In this document: piece after piece, positions 18,463 through 26,808 of the stretch
Position numbering within the stretch: the stretch's first letter is position 1
How the letters are laid out: every line of letters starts with the position of its first letter
NCBI GenBank assembly: GCA_030425145.1
Contig: JAUHVK010000003.1
Coordinates: 167,433 to 231,432, forward strand
Direction: 5' to 3'
Length of the DNA stretch: 64,000 nucleotides
Source of the DNA: Alphaproteobacteria bacterium
GTDB taxonomy: Bacteria; Pseudomonadota; Alphaproteobacteria; Rhodobacterales; Rhodobacteraceae
The notes under the pieces: model-generated
Told to the model about the DNA's origin: nothing
The model's input: only the letters and a program-made list of their open reading frames with translations
The model's database searches: none
Program-made: the position numbers and the translations under genes

Positions 18463-18466
18463 CCCA

Positions 18467-18495
18467 TTGGCTAAGCCTCCGGCCCGGCATATATC
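18467..18495 (+). promoter_or_regulatory. Candidate promoter of the terB-like gene
   Basis: TTGGCT (18467-18472), 17-base spacer, TATATC (18490-18495), then 6 bases to ATG 18502. The gene has no Shine-Dalgarno, so a leaderless transcript is predicted. Confidence 0.5.
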
Positions 18496-18501
18496 CCCCG
18501 C

Positions 18502-18936
18502 ATGTTTGCAGATTTCCTCAAGCGCCTCACCGCGCCAGCCCCCGCCCCGCTTCCCGACACCGACGCACGCCTCGCGCTGACCGCCCTTCTGGTGCGGGTC
18601 GCCCGCACCGATGGCGATTACGACGAGAGCGAGAAAACCCGCATCGACCGGATTGCCGCCTCGCGCTACGGCCTGTCGCCTGATGAGGCAACCAAACTTC
18701 GCGGCGAAGCCGAAGCCTTGGAAGCCGAAGCCCCAGACACGGTGCGATTTACCTCGGCCATCAAGGCAGCCGTCCCCTATGAAGACCGGATCGCGGTGAT
18801 TGAAGCGTTGTGGCAGGTGGTGCTCGCAGACGGCGTGCGCGAGGCGGAAGAAGACGCGCTCCTGCGCCTCGTGGCCAAGCTGCTCGGCGTCAATGACCGC
18901 GACAGCGCCTTCGCCCGCCAGCGCGTGGATAGGTAA
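18502..18936 (+). CDS. TerB-like (tellurite-resistance fold) protein
   Basis: A 144-aa, all-helical cytoplasmic protein. The TerB/DjlA-N pattern is visible: RLALTALLVRVARTDGDYDESEKTRID in the first half and WQVVLADGVREAEEDALLR in the second. The DGDYDESE and DGVREAEE acidic turns are the usual metal-binding-like repeats of this fold. Despite the name, isolated TerB proteins have not been tied to tellurite. It overlaps the following gene (TAATG), so the two are coexpressed. Confidence 0.8.
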   Translation: MFADFLKRLTAPAPAPLPDTDARLALTALLVRVARTDGDYDESEKTRIDRIAASRYGLSPDEATKLRGEAEALEAEAPDTVRFTSAIKAAVPYEDRIAVIEALWQVVLADGVREAEEDALLRLVAKLLGVNDRDSAFARQRVDR

Positions 18937-19673
18937 TGAGCATCGCCAGCCTGCCGATGTATTGGCGGCCCGAGAACGCACATCTCTGGCGCGCGTTCTG
19001 GTCCGTGGTTCAGGAATGCGCTCGGGACGAAGGCCTGTCCTTGCCCGACCTCACGCCCCCCGATGCTCTGCCCGCCGACTGGTACAGCCATTGGCTGTCC
19101 CCCGATCTTGCCCTGTCGATGACCTGCGGCCTGCCGTTTCGCAGCAGGCTGCACGACAAGGTGCAGTATATCGGCACGCTGGATTTTGACCTTGGCGGCC
19201 CTGCCGGGCATTACCACTCGCAGATCATTACCCGTAAGGATTGCTCCGGTCCGGCCCGGACGCTGGCCTACAACAGCGCCGACAGCCAGTCCGGCTGGGC
19301 TGCGGCTCAGGAATTGCCAGAACGTGCAGCGCTCACCGAATTCGTGGAGACCGGCGGTCACGCAGAATCGCTGGCGGCGGTGGCCGAGGGTCGCGCAGAT
19401 ATAGCCTGCCTCGACGGATCGACTTGGCGCCTTCTGCAAGCCTTCGATCCCAACGCCGCCAAAGTGATACCACGCGGCACCACGCGCCCCACTCCGGCGT
19501 TGCCGCTGATCGCGGCGCAAGGCACCGATCCGGCACCGATCCGCGCGGCGACGGCACGGGCGACCGAGGCGTTTCAGACGGACTCTCCCGACCACATGGG
19601 CGGCCGCATGAGCTTTTGCGTCCTTGATGTGCAATCCTATCTGGCAGAGCCGATTCCCGCGCCACCGGCATGA
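18936..19673 (+). CDS. PhnD/SsuA-like periplasmic-binding-fold protein without signal peptide
   Basis: A 245-aa protein resembling phosphate/phosphonate ABC substrate-binding proteins: LALSMTCGLPFRS (ligand loop), the central TLAYNSADSQSGWAA (PhnD-like NSxxSxSG pattern near residue 113) and the late LAAVAEGRADIACLDGSTW. There is no secretion signal (it starts MSIASLPMYWRPENAHLW) and no permease or ATPase beside it. It is therefore probably a cytoplasmic ligand binder or an enzyme-like descendant. It is translationally coupled to the TerB-like gene. Confidence 0.72.
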   Translation: MSIASLPMYWRPENAHLWRAFWSVVQECARDEGLSLPDLTPPDALPADWYSHWLSPDLALSMTCGLPFRSRLHDKVQYIGTLDFDLGGPAGHYHSQIITRKDCSGPARTLAYNSADSQSGWAAAQELPERAALTEFVETGGHAESLAAVAEGRADIACLDGSTWRLLQAFDPNAAKVIPRGTTRPTPALPLIAAQGTDPAPIRAATARATEAFQTDSPDHMGGRMSFCVLDVQSYLAEPIPAPPA

Positions 19674-19788
19674 CTGACGCTGGGTCATTATACAGGTTCA
19701 GACGGAATCCCTCGATTTCCGCATTGCATCGGAGCCGGTTTTGTCGTCAACCTACGGTCCATCCTATGCCAATCCTTCAGAGCACTAC

Positions 19789-20562
19789 GTGACAGACACG
19801 CCCGTCCTGGAAATACGCAACCTGCACAAGCAGTACGGAAGCCTTGAGGTCATCAAGGGTGTCGACATCACCGCCCATCGGGGCGATGTGGTCTCGTTGA
19901 TTGGCTCATCCGGTTCCGGCAAATCGACCATCCTGCGCTGTGCCAACCTGCTTGAGGACAGCCAGCAGGGCGACATCCTGTTCAAGGGTGAAGCCGTCGC
20001 GTGGAAGGGCAGCGGCCTTGGCCGCCACCCGTCGGACCCGAAACAGGTGCTGCGCATCCGCACCAACCTGTCGATGGTGTTCCAGCAGTTCAACCTGTGG
20101 TCCCACATGACGATCCTGCAAAACGTCATGGAAGCCCCGCTCACCGTGCTTGGCCGCGACCGGGCCGAGGTTGAACAGGCGGCACGGGGCTATCTCGACA
20201 AGGTGGGCATCGGCGACAAATGCGACGCCTATCCGGCCCAGTTGTCTGGCGGCCAGCAACAGCGCGCAGCGATTGCCCGGGCGCTCTGCATGGAACCCGA
20301 GGCGCTTCTTTTCGACGAACCCACCTCGGCGCTGGATCCGGAATTGGAACAGGAAGTGGTGCGCGTCATCAAGGATCTGGCCTCCGAAGGCCGGACCATG
20401 CTGATCGTCACCCATGACATGAAAATGGCCCGCGACGTGAGCAATCACGTGGTGTTCCTGCATCAGGGCCTGATCGAAGAAGAAGGTGCACCGGACGAAT
20501 TGTTCGGGGCACCGAAATCGGAACGGCTGCGAGGCTTTTTGTCCTCGACCATGGCCGAATAA
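19789..20562 (+). CDS. ABC transporter ATP-binding protein, polar amino-acid (HisP/GlnQ) type
   Basis: Energises the importer encoded by the next three genes. Walker A is GSSGSGKS (residues ~43), the Q-loop lies in MVFQQFNLW, the signature is LSGGQQQR, Walker B is LLFDEPTSALD and the switch His is in VTHDM, all intact. The product is about 257 aa from GTG 19789. A TTG at 19741 with GGAG upstream is an alternative, but its extra 16 codons have poor codon bias. It is the first gene of a four-gene operon ending at 23179. Confidence 0.9.
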   Translation: MTDTPVLEIRNLHKQYGSLEVIKGVDITAHRGDVVSLIGSSGSGKSTILRCANLLEDSQQGDILFKGEAVAWKGSGLGRHPSDPKQVLRIRTNLSMVFQQFNLWSHMTILQNVMEAPLTVLGRDRAEVEQAARGYLDKVGIGDKCDAYPAQLSGGQQQRAAIARALCMEPEALLFDEPTSALDPELEQEVVRVIKDLASEGRTMLIVTHDMKMARDVSNHVVFLHQGLIEEEGAPDELFGAPKSERLRGFLSSTMAE

Positions 20563-20589
20563 CCACCAAAGAAACCGGGAGAACCTACC

Positions 20590-21315
20590 ATGAAATCCAT
20601 CCTTCTCGGCACAGCCGCACTGGCGATTACAGCCTCTGTCGCATTTGCCGGCAGCCACTCCGTTGTCCGCATGGGCACCGAGGGTGCCTACCCTCCGTAT
20701 AACTTCATCAACGACGCCGGCGAAGTCGACGGGTTCGAGCGTGAACTGGGCGACGAACTCTGCGCCCGCGCCGAACTGACCTGTGAGTGGGTGACCAACG
20801 AGTGGGACAGCATCATCCCCAACCTCGTGTCGGGCAACTACGACACCATCATCGCGGGCATGTCGATCACCGACGAGCGCGATGAAGTCATCGACTTCAC
20901 CCAGAACTACACCCAGCCGGACCCGTCCTCCTACCTCGCCCTCGACGGCACGGAAGTAGACTTTGCCGGCGGCGTGATTGCAGCTCAGGCCAACACCATC
21001 CAGGCCGCGTTCATCGCATCCAGCGGTGCAACTCTGGTCGAGTTCGCAACACCGGACGAAACCATTGCGGCTGTTCGCAGTGGCGAAGCCGACGCGGTTC
21101 TGGCGGATGACGCCTATCTGCGCCCGATCGCTGAAGAAAACGCTGACCTCGTCCTGCTCGACAAGCAGGAACTGATCGGCGGCGGCGTCGGCATGGGTGT
21201 CCGCGAATCCGACACCGAGCTGAAGGACAAGTTCAACGCGGCGATCCAGTCGATGAAAGAAGACGGCTCGCTCAACGCGCTGCTCGCAAAATGGGAAATC
21301 GGACCGGGCTTCTGA
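20590..21315 (+). CDS. ABC transporter substrate-binding protein, polar amino-acid family
   Basis: Periplasmic receptor of the importer. The signal peptide is MKSILLGTAALAITASVAFA (residues 1-20). The mature SBP-family-3 sequence includes RMGTEGAYPPYNFIN (ligand entry) and the GFERELGDELCARAELTCEWV signature region around residue 47. The 241-aa length is typical. Ligand specificity is not readable; downstream glutamylation genes suggest an amine or amino acid. It sits 27 bases after the ATPase gene and is followed by a hairpin that may raise its expression over the permeases. Confidence 0.9.
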   Translation: MKSILLGTAALAITASVAFAGSHSVVRMGTEGAYPPYNFINDAGEVDGFERELGDELCARAELTCEWVTNEWDSIIPNLVSGNYDTIIAGMSITDERDEVIDFTQNYTQPDPSSYLALDGTEVDFAGGVIAAQANTIQAAFIASSGATLVEFATPDETIAAVRSGEADAVLADDAYLRPIAEENADLVLLDKQELIGGGVGMGVRESDTELKDKFNAAIQSMKEDGSLNALLAKWEIGPGF

Positions 21316-21337
21316 TCCGACCGCACCCGTAACACCG

Positions 21338-21365
21338 AAGGGGTCGCCAACGCGGCCCCTTCTCG
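21338..21365 (+). terminator. Intra-operon hairpin after the binding-protein gene
   Basis: AAGGGG (21338-21343) pairs with CCCCTT (21356-21361), extended by imperfect CG pairs, followed by a weak T-rich CTCGTTTCT. It lies between the binding-protein and permease genes, as in many ABC operons where partial termination or 3'-end protection favours the receptor. Confidence 0.5.
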
Positions 21366-21494
21366 TTTCTGCTTAAGACGCGCGCGCACCGGCGGTTTTC
21401 CTGAAACCGGCCAAGGCGTTACGCGACACGGGAATTGTCAAGCACAGCACCGGCGTGCAAAGCTTGCCCAACCCAAAGCCGCTCAGGGGAACAG

Positions 21495-22376
21495 ATGTTC
21501 AGTTTTTGTGTCGATCCCGCGTCGCTCGACGGCATGGCATGGATGGCCTGCTACCTGACCACCGGCAAACACATGGCGATCTACACGTCGCTGTTCACCG
21601 TGCTTCTGCTGCTGGCCATCACCGCCCCCTCGGCTCTGCTCTTCGGTTTTCTCGGAGCCTCCAGCGCCCGTTCGCATTTCCCGCCACTCAGCTGGATCGG
21701 CAAAGCCTACATTGCCATCGTCCGCGGCGTGCCGGACATTGCGTTCTTCCTGTTCTTCGTGATCGCGCTCGACCAGCTCTTCGAATGGATCCGGCACGAA
21801 ATCAAATGCCCCGATTGGGAGGCGGAAATCTGGCAGGGCAATGACTTTGTCGTCTGCGACATCGCCAAGCTGCCTCTCGGGAACTCCCCGCAATGGGTGC
21901 ACGAGACCTACGGCTTCTTCCTGGCTGTCCTGACTTTTGCCATCGTGTTCGGCGCGTTTGCAGCCAACGTGCTTTACGGCGCAATGCGCGCCGTGCCGCA
22001 CAACCAGCTTGAAACCGCTGAATCCTACGGCATGAATCGCCGGCAGGTGTTCTGGCGTATTCTCGTACCGCAGATGTGGGTCTTCGCCCTGCCCGGCCTG
22101 TCGAACCTCTGGATGGTGCTGATCAAAGCAACACCGCTCCTGTTCCTGCTGGGCGTCGAAGACATCGTCTACTGGGCGCGCGAACTGGGCGGTTCCAAGA
22201 CCGCGCGGTTCACCGATTACCCGCATGGCGACTGGCGCATGTGGTACTTCCTCGCCTTGCTGGTGTTCTACCTGCTCTTCACCCGCGTCTCCGAAATCGT
22301 ACTCGACAAGGTGATGCGCAAACTGACCCACGGCCAGGCCACATTGGGCGGCGAAGCGCAAAGGAAAGCGGCATGA
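21495..22376 (+). CDS. ABC transporter permease, HisQ-like
   Basis: A 293-aa inner-membrane permease with about five to six helices. The EAA-type cytoplasmic loop is ETAESYGMNRRQVFWRILVP (near residue 173), and IVRGVPDIAFFLFF is typical of the HisM/HisQ family. A hydrophilic insert around residues 105-135 (IKCPDWEAEIWQGNDF) is longer than in enteric HisQ. CAGGGGA upstream of ATG 21495 fixes the start. Its stop overlaps the next permease by ATGA. Confidence 0.88.
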   Translation: MFSFCVDPASLDGMAWMACYLTTGKHMAIYTSLFTVLLLLAITAPSALLFGFLGASSARSHFPPLSWIGKAYIAIVRGVPDIAFFLFFVIALDQLFEWIRHEIKCPDWEAEIWQGNDFVVCDIAKLPLGNSPQWVHETYGFFLAVLTFAIVFGAFAANVLYGAMRAVPHNQLETAESYGMNRRQVFWRILVPQMWVFALPGLSNLWMVLIKATPLLFLLGVEDIVYWARELGGSKTARFTDYPHGDWRMWYFLALLVFYLLFTRVSEIVLDKVMRKLTHGQATLGGEAQRKAA

Positions 22377-23179
22377 GTTGCTGGGAAACCATCGCAGATT
22401 ACGGTCTGCGCTCCGTCGGCATCGGCGAACGTGTTCTGCCGCGTGAAGGCTATACGCTCTGCCAGCAGTTCACGCTGATCGGCTCTGGCATGATCTGGAA
22501 CATCTATTTCGGCGTGCTGGCGCTCTGCTCGGGGTTCTTCCTCGCCACCGCTGTCGCCTTGGGCAAGGCCTCAAAGAACCCGGTGCTGCAAAAGGCCAGC
22601 GCGTGGTTCATCTTCCTCTTCCGTGGCTCGCCGCTCTTCATCCAGTTCTTTTTTGCCTACTTCCTATTCCTGACGCTGAAACCGATCTCACCGTTCTTCA
22701 ACCCGTTCACCTCGGCTTGGCTGGGCGCGCTGATCGTGCTGTTCCTGAACACCGCCGCCTATTCCGGCGAGATTTTCTACGGTGCACTGCAATCGGTGCC
22801 GCGCGGCGACATCGAAGCCGCTGACGCCTATGGCATGTCAGGCTGGTCTCGCTTCAAACGGATCACCTGGCCCACCATGCTGCGGCTGGCCTGGCCCGCA
22901 TACACAAACGAGGCGATCTTTCTCTTCCACGCCACGACGCTGGTCTATTTCTCTGGCTTCCCGGCATGGCAGCAACGCGGCGACGCGCTCTACTATGCCA
23001 ACTTTTTTGCCGACAAGACGTTCAACCCGTTTGTCCCCTACCCGATCCTGGCCTTCTACTTCATCCTTCTGACACTGTGCATCATCGGCCTCTTCGGTCT
23101 GATCAATCGTCGGCTGAACCGACACTTGCCGCAGGACACACGTTCCAAGATGAAGCTGAAACTGAACCTCATTCGCTGA
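22373..23179 (+). CDS. ABC transporter permease, HisM-like
   Basis: Partner permease (268 aa) forming the membrane pore with the preceding protein. It has helices near residues 42-65, 85-105, 118-138 and 225-245. The SRGSPLFIQFF-like motif is FRGSPLFIQFFFAYFLF and the EAA loop is EAADAYGMSGWSRFKRITWP. ATG 22373 overlaps the upstream stop. The operon ends here; a short CGCTT/AAGCG hairpin follows at about 23186-23198 without a T-run. Confidence 0.88.
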   Translation: MSCWETIADYGLRSVGIGERVLPREGYTLCQQFTLIGSGMIWNIYFGVLALCSGFFLATAVALGKASKNPVLQKASAWFIFLFRGSPLFIQFFFAYFLFLTLKPISPFFNPFTSAWLGALIVLFLNTAAYSGEIFYGALQSVPRGDIEAADAYGMSGWSRFKRITWPTMLRLAWPAYTNEAIFLFHATTLVYFSGFPAWQQRGDALYYANFFADKTFNPFVPYPILAFYFILLTLCIIGLFGLINRRLNRHLPQDTRSKMKLKLNLIR

Positions 23180-23217
23180 ATTTCGCTTGCTAAGCGAGGG
23201 TGACACCGCCTATTTCT

Positions 23218-23233
23218 TAATTTGATCAAATTA
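23218..23233. promoter_or_regulatory. 16-bp perfect palindrome, candidate operator
   Basis: TAATTTGATCAAATTA, symmetric around GATC, ends 17 bases upstream of the first glutamine-synthetase-like start codon. The surrounding 23205-23245 stretch is AT-rich in a GC-rich genome, consistent with a promoter region. The regulator is unknown. Confidence 0.55.
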
Positions 23234-23250
23234 TTGAATACGGCTCTCCG

Positions 23251-24597
23251 ATGGATACCCACATTCGCAACTGGCTTCGAAAGAATCCGCAGGTCCGGAC
23301 AATCCGAGTCGCGGCCTCAGACCTCAATGGTCAGGCGCGCGGCAAACGTGTGCCCGCCCGCTTTGCCGACAAAGTGCTGGATGGCGGCACCCGGTTTCCG
23401 CTTTCGGTTCTGAACCTCGACATCTGGGGCGAAGACATCGACGACAGCCCTCTGGTCTTTGAAGCCGGTGATGCCGACGGCGTACTCATGCCGACCGCGC
23501 GCGGCTTTGTTCCAATGCCGTGGCTGGAAGCGCCCAGCGCCCTCCTCCCGCTTTGGATGTTCCGCGAAAGCGGTGAACCTTATGAGGGCGACCCCCGCCA
23601 TGCTCTCAACTCCATCGTGCAACGCTACAAAGCGCGCGGCCTCACCCCTGTGGTGGCGATGGAGCTTGAGTTCTTCCTGATTGACGACAGCACCCGCAAC
23701 TTGCAAGTGCCTGCCTCGCCCCGCTCCGGCAAACGCCGCAAGGCTGGCGAGATCCTGTCGATCCGTCTGATCGACCAGTTCGACCGCTTCTTCACCGATC
23801 TCTACGACGCCTGCGAGGCGATGGACATTCCCGCTGACACGGTGATCTCCGAAGCCGGTCTTGGTCAGTTTGAAATGAACCTCATGCATTGCGACGACGC
23901 CCTGCGCGCTGCGGACGATGCATGGCTTTTCAAGATGTTGGTCAAAGGACTGGCCCGCCGCCACGGCTTTGCCGCGTCTTTCATGGCGAAACCTTACCCC
24001 GATTATGCCGGGTCCGGGATGCACACGCATTTCTCGGTGCTCGACGAACAGGGACGCAACGTGTTCGACAACGGCGGCCCCGAAGGCACACCGATGCTGC
24101 ACAACGCTATCGCAGGCTGCATGAATGGCATGCACGACAGCACGCTGCTCTTTGCCCCGCATATGAACAGCTTTGACCGGCTTGTGCCCGAGGCCCATGC
24201 GCCGACCGGCATTGCCTGGGCTTACGAAAACCGCACCGTGGCGATCCGCGTACCTTCTGGCAGCCCCGCTGCTCGGCGGGTCGAACACCGTGTGGCAGGC
24301 GGCGATGTGAACCCATACCTGACGCTGGCCGGCATCCTTGGCGCGGCGCTGACGGGTATCGAAGACGGGGCGACGCCCCCACCTCCGGTCCAGGGCAACG
24401 CCTATGCGCTCGACCTGCCGCAAATCCCGACGGATTGGCCCACGGCGGTTGAGGCATTCGAGAAGAGCGCAATCCTGCCCCGCATTTTCCACGAAGAGCT
24501 TATCCGCAACCTCGTGCAGACCAAAAAGCAGGAAATCCACTTCATGGACGAACTGACCCCTGCGGAACGGGTCGAAATTTACCTCGACACGGTCTGA
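23251..24597 (+). CDS. Glutamine-synthetase-family ligase (gamma-glutamylamine synthetase type)
   Basis: A 448-aa cytoplasmic ATP-dependent ligase related to GlnA and PuuA. Active-site landmarks are VAMELEFFLID (metal Glu near residue 138), ISEAGLGQFEMNL (near 202), GSGMHTHFSVLD (near 254), NRTVAIRVPSG (phosphate/ATP site) and RRVEHRVAGGDVNPYL. It lacks the adenylylation-loop sequence of housekeeping GlnA. With the amidotransferase, a second ligase and an amine oxidase downstream, a Puu-like gamma-glutamylation pathway is the best reading; the amine is unknown. Confidence 0.85.
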   Translation: MDTHIRNWLRKNPQVRTIRVAASDLNGQARGKRVPARFADKVLDGGTRFPLSVLNLDIWGEDIDDSPLVFEAGDADGVLMPTARGFVPMPWLEAPSALLPLWMFRESGEPYEGDPRHALNSIVQRYKARGLTPVVAMELEFFLIDDSTRNLQVPASPRSGKRRKAGEILSIRLIDQFDRFFTDLYDACEAMDIPADTVISEAGLGQFEMNLMHCDDALRAADDAWLFKMLVKGLARRHGFAASFMAKPYPDYAGSGMHTHFSVLDEQGRNVFDNGGPEGTPMLHNAIAGCMNGMHDSTLLFAPHMNSFDRLVPEAHAPTGIAWAYENRTVAIRVPSGSPAARRVEHRVAGGDVNPYLTLAGILGAALTGIEDGATPPPPVQGNAYALDLPQIPTDWPTAVEAFEKSAILPRIFHEELIRNLVQTKKQEIHFMDELTPAERVEIYLDTV

Positions 24598-24661
24598 CCG
24601 CATCCCTTGCTGGGCGGCGGATGAATGCATAGCTTGCCCAGTACAAACACCTTGGTGCTTC

Positions 24662-25345
24662 ATGAAAATCGGAATTTTGCAGACGGGACTTGCGCCGGAC
24701 GAACTTAAAGAATCGTTCGGAGAATATCCCAGTTTCTTTGAGCGTATGCTCGCCAACAAAGGCTTCACCTTCCAAAGCTGGTCCGTGGTCGAAAACGTCT
24801 TTCCGGGCGGGCCGGAAGACGCGGATGGCTGGCTCATCACCGGATCAAAACACGGTGCTTACGAGGATCACCCGTGGATCCCGCCGCTGGAACAGCTCAT
24901 CCGCGATATCGTTGCGGCGGACCGCCCGCTGATCGGCGTCTGTTTCGGCCACCAGATCATCGCACAGGCCTTGGGCGGCAAGGTGGAAAAGTTCGCAGGC
25001 GGCTGGGCCATCGGACAGCAGGAGTATGATTTCGGTGGCCACTCCATGACCATCAACGCCTGGCATCAGGATCAGGTGGTCAAGGTTCCCGAAAGTGCGC
25101 AGGTCGTTGCCTCCAACGATCATTGTGCCAATGCCGCTCTGCTGTACCCCGGCAAAGCGTACACTGTGCAGCCCCACCCCGAATATGGTGATGACTTCAT
25201 CACCGGGCTGATCGACACCCGCGGCAAGGGTGTGGTGCCTGACGATCTGATGACCGAGGCCCGCGCCCGTATGGGCCGACCGCTCGACAACATCCGCATG
25301 GCCGACCAATTCGCCCAATTCTTCCGGGAAGGAACCCTCGCATGA
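24662..25345 (+). CDS. Class I glutamine amidotransferase-like hydrolase
   Basis: A 227-aa stand-alone GATase domain. The nucleophile is C94 in IGVCFGHQIIAQALGG and the catalytic His is in VQPHPEYGDDF. This is the GMP-synthase-like subgroup rather than canonical PuuD. In context, lying between two glutamine-synthetase-like genes, it may hydrolyse gamma-glutamyl intermediates, but direct evidence is lacking. The stop overlaps the next gene's ATG (ATGA at 25342). Confidence 0.83.
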   Translation: MKIGILQTGLAPDELKESFGEYPSFFERMLANKGFTFQSWSVVENVFPGGPEDADGWLITGSKHGAYEDHPWIPPLEQLIRDIVAADRPLIGVCFGHQIIAQALGGKVEKFAGGWAIGQQEYDFGGHSMTINAWHQDQVVKVPESAQVVASNDHCANAALLYPGKAYTVQPHPEYGDDFITGLIDTRGKGVVPDDLMTEARARMGRPLDNIRMADQFAQFFREGTLA

Positions 25346-26706
25346 CCGACTGGACAGATGACCTGCCCGAATCAGCCCGCGCCTATCTCGAAGGACGCCG
25401 GCTCGACGAGGTCGAATGTATCATCGCCGACCTGCCCGGCATCGCCCGCGGCAAGGCGGTGCCCGCGTCAAAATTCGCTCGGCAGGAATATTTCCACCTG
25501 CCGGATTCGATCTTCTTCCAAACCATCACGGGCGACTGGGGGGAAGCCGCCAACGAGGATGATGGCGGCTTTATCGAACGCGACATGATCCTGCGTCCCG
25601 ACATGAGCACGGCCACCGCCGCGCCCTGGACCGGCGACTGGAGCTTGCAGGTGATCCACGACGCGTTCGACCGCAAAGGCAATGCCGTCCCCTACGCGCC
25701 CCGCAACGTGCTCAAGCGCGTCGTAGACCTCTATCGCAAGCAGGGCTGGGAACCGGTTGTGGCGCCGGAGATGGAATTCTACCTCACCGCCCGCAACCTG
25801 GATCCGGCAAAACCCATCGAGCCGATGATGGGCCGCTCGGGCCGCCCCGCAGCCGCGCGGCAGGCGTACAGCATGACAGCCGTTGACGAATTCGGACCCG
25901 TCATCGACGACATCTACGATTTCGCCGAGGCTCAGGGCTTTGAGATCGACGGCATCACGCAGGAAGGCGGTGCAGGCCAGCTTGAGATCAACCTGCTCCA
26001 TGGCGATCCGGTGAAACTGGCTGACGAGGTGTTCTACTTCAAACGCCTGATCCGCGAAGCCGCGCTGCGCCACGATTGCTTTGCCACCTTCATGGCCAAA
26101 CCGATCGAAAACGAACCCGGCAGCGCGATGCATATCCACCATTCGATCATGGATATCGAAACCGGACGTAACATCTTTTCTGGGCCGCAAGGTGGTGAAA
26201 CCGATGCGTTTTTCCACTTCATCGGCGGTTTGCAAACCTACACCCCTGCCGCCATCGCCATTCTTGCGCCTTATGTAAACAGCTACCGGCGCTACGTGAA
26301 GGACCACGCCGCGCCGATCAACCTTGCCTGGGGCCGCGACAACCGCACCACCGGCATCCGCATCCCGCTGTCCGGATCCGCCAGCCGCCGCGTCGAGAAC
26401 CGCCTCGCCGGAATGGACTGCAACCCCTATCTGGGCATCGCCGCCTCTTTGGCCTGTGGTTATCTCGGACTGATGAACGAAGTCTGGCCGTCGAAGCCGC
26501 TGAAGAAAGACGCCTATGAAGGTGAGCCCGACATCCCACAGGTGCTGGGACAGGCATTGCAGATCTTTGAAGAGGCCGAAGCCCTGCACGAAGTGCTGGG
26601 AGAGGATTTTTGCCGCGTTTATTCCATCGTCAAACGCACGGAATATGAAGAATTTCTGCAGGTGATCAGCCCATGGGAACGCGAGCATCTGTTGCTCAAC
26701 GTCTGA
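25342..26706 (+). CDS. Second glutamine-synthetase-family ligase (PuuA-like)
   Basis: A 454-aa ligase, paralogous but not closely identical to the one at 23251. It has PEMEFYLTARN (metal Glu), TQEGGAGQLEINLLHGDP, GSAMHIHHSIMD, NRTTGIRIPLSG and RRVENRLAGMDCNPYL. N-terminal VECIIADLPGIARGKAVPASK matches the PuuA-type beta-grasp domain. Two such ligases in one operon suggest different amine substrates or steps (for example, charging of a polyamine versus a second amine). It is translationally coupled to the amidotransferase. Confidence 0.87.
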   Translation: MTDWTDDLPESARAYLEGRRLDEVECIIADLPGIARGKAVPASKFARQEYFHLPDSIFFQTITGDWGEAANEDDGGFIERDMILRPDMSTATAAPWTGDWSLQVIHDAFDRKGNAVPYAPRNVLKRVVDLYRKQGWEPVVAPEMEFYLTARNLDPAKPIEPMMGRSGRPAAARQAYSMTAVDEFGPVIDDIYDFAEAQGFEIDGITQEGGAGQLEINLLHGDPVKLADEVFYFKRLIREAALRHDCFATFMAKPIENEPGSAMHIHHSIMDIETGRNIFSGPQGGETDAFFHFIGGLQTYTPAAIAILAPYVNSYRRYVKDHAAPINLAWGRDNRTTGIRIPLSGSASRRVENRLAGMDCNPYLGIAASLACGYLGLMNEVWPSKPLKKDAYEGEPDIPQVLGQALQIFEEAEALHEVLGEDFCRVYSIVKRTEYEEFLQVISPWEREHLLLNV

Positions 26707-26716
26707 CCTCAGGGTT

Positions 26717-26764
26717 CGGACCGGCTGCGTCGGTCCGACCGATGCGAGGGGCTCTGCCCCTCGC
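26717..26764. repeat. Tandem hairpins in a Rhodobacterales-type intergenic element
   Basis: Two adjacent stems: CGGACCG/CGGTCCG (26717-26737, 7-base loop) and GCGAGGGGC/GCCCCTCGC (26744-26764, 3-base loop). They separate the ligase from the oxidase and are followed by the dispersed 21-bp element at 26774. Partial termination is possible, but no T-run follows directly. Confidence 0.6.
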
Positions 26765-26773
26765 GCTCCCCGG

Positions 26774-26794
26774 CATATTTGGAAAAAGAAGAAG
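26774..26794 (+). repeat. Dispersed 21-bp repeat, copy 1
   Basis: CATATTTGGAAAAAGAAGAA plus a G, identical over 21 bases to the inverted copy at 55746-55766. It ends 14 bases before the TTG start of the oxidase gene, so it may also supply its purine-rich ribosome-binding region. Confidence 0.7.
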
Positions 26795-26808
26795 ATCAGG
26801 ACTGCGTT

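Noticed and set aside
23218..23233. FnrL site (TTGAT-N4-ATCAA)
   Set aside because: The palindrome has TTGATCAA with no central N4, so it does not fit the FNR consensus.
23317..24840. 507-codon minus frame over the first ligase
   Set aside because: Antisense shadow of the glutamine-synthetase-like gene.
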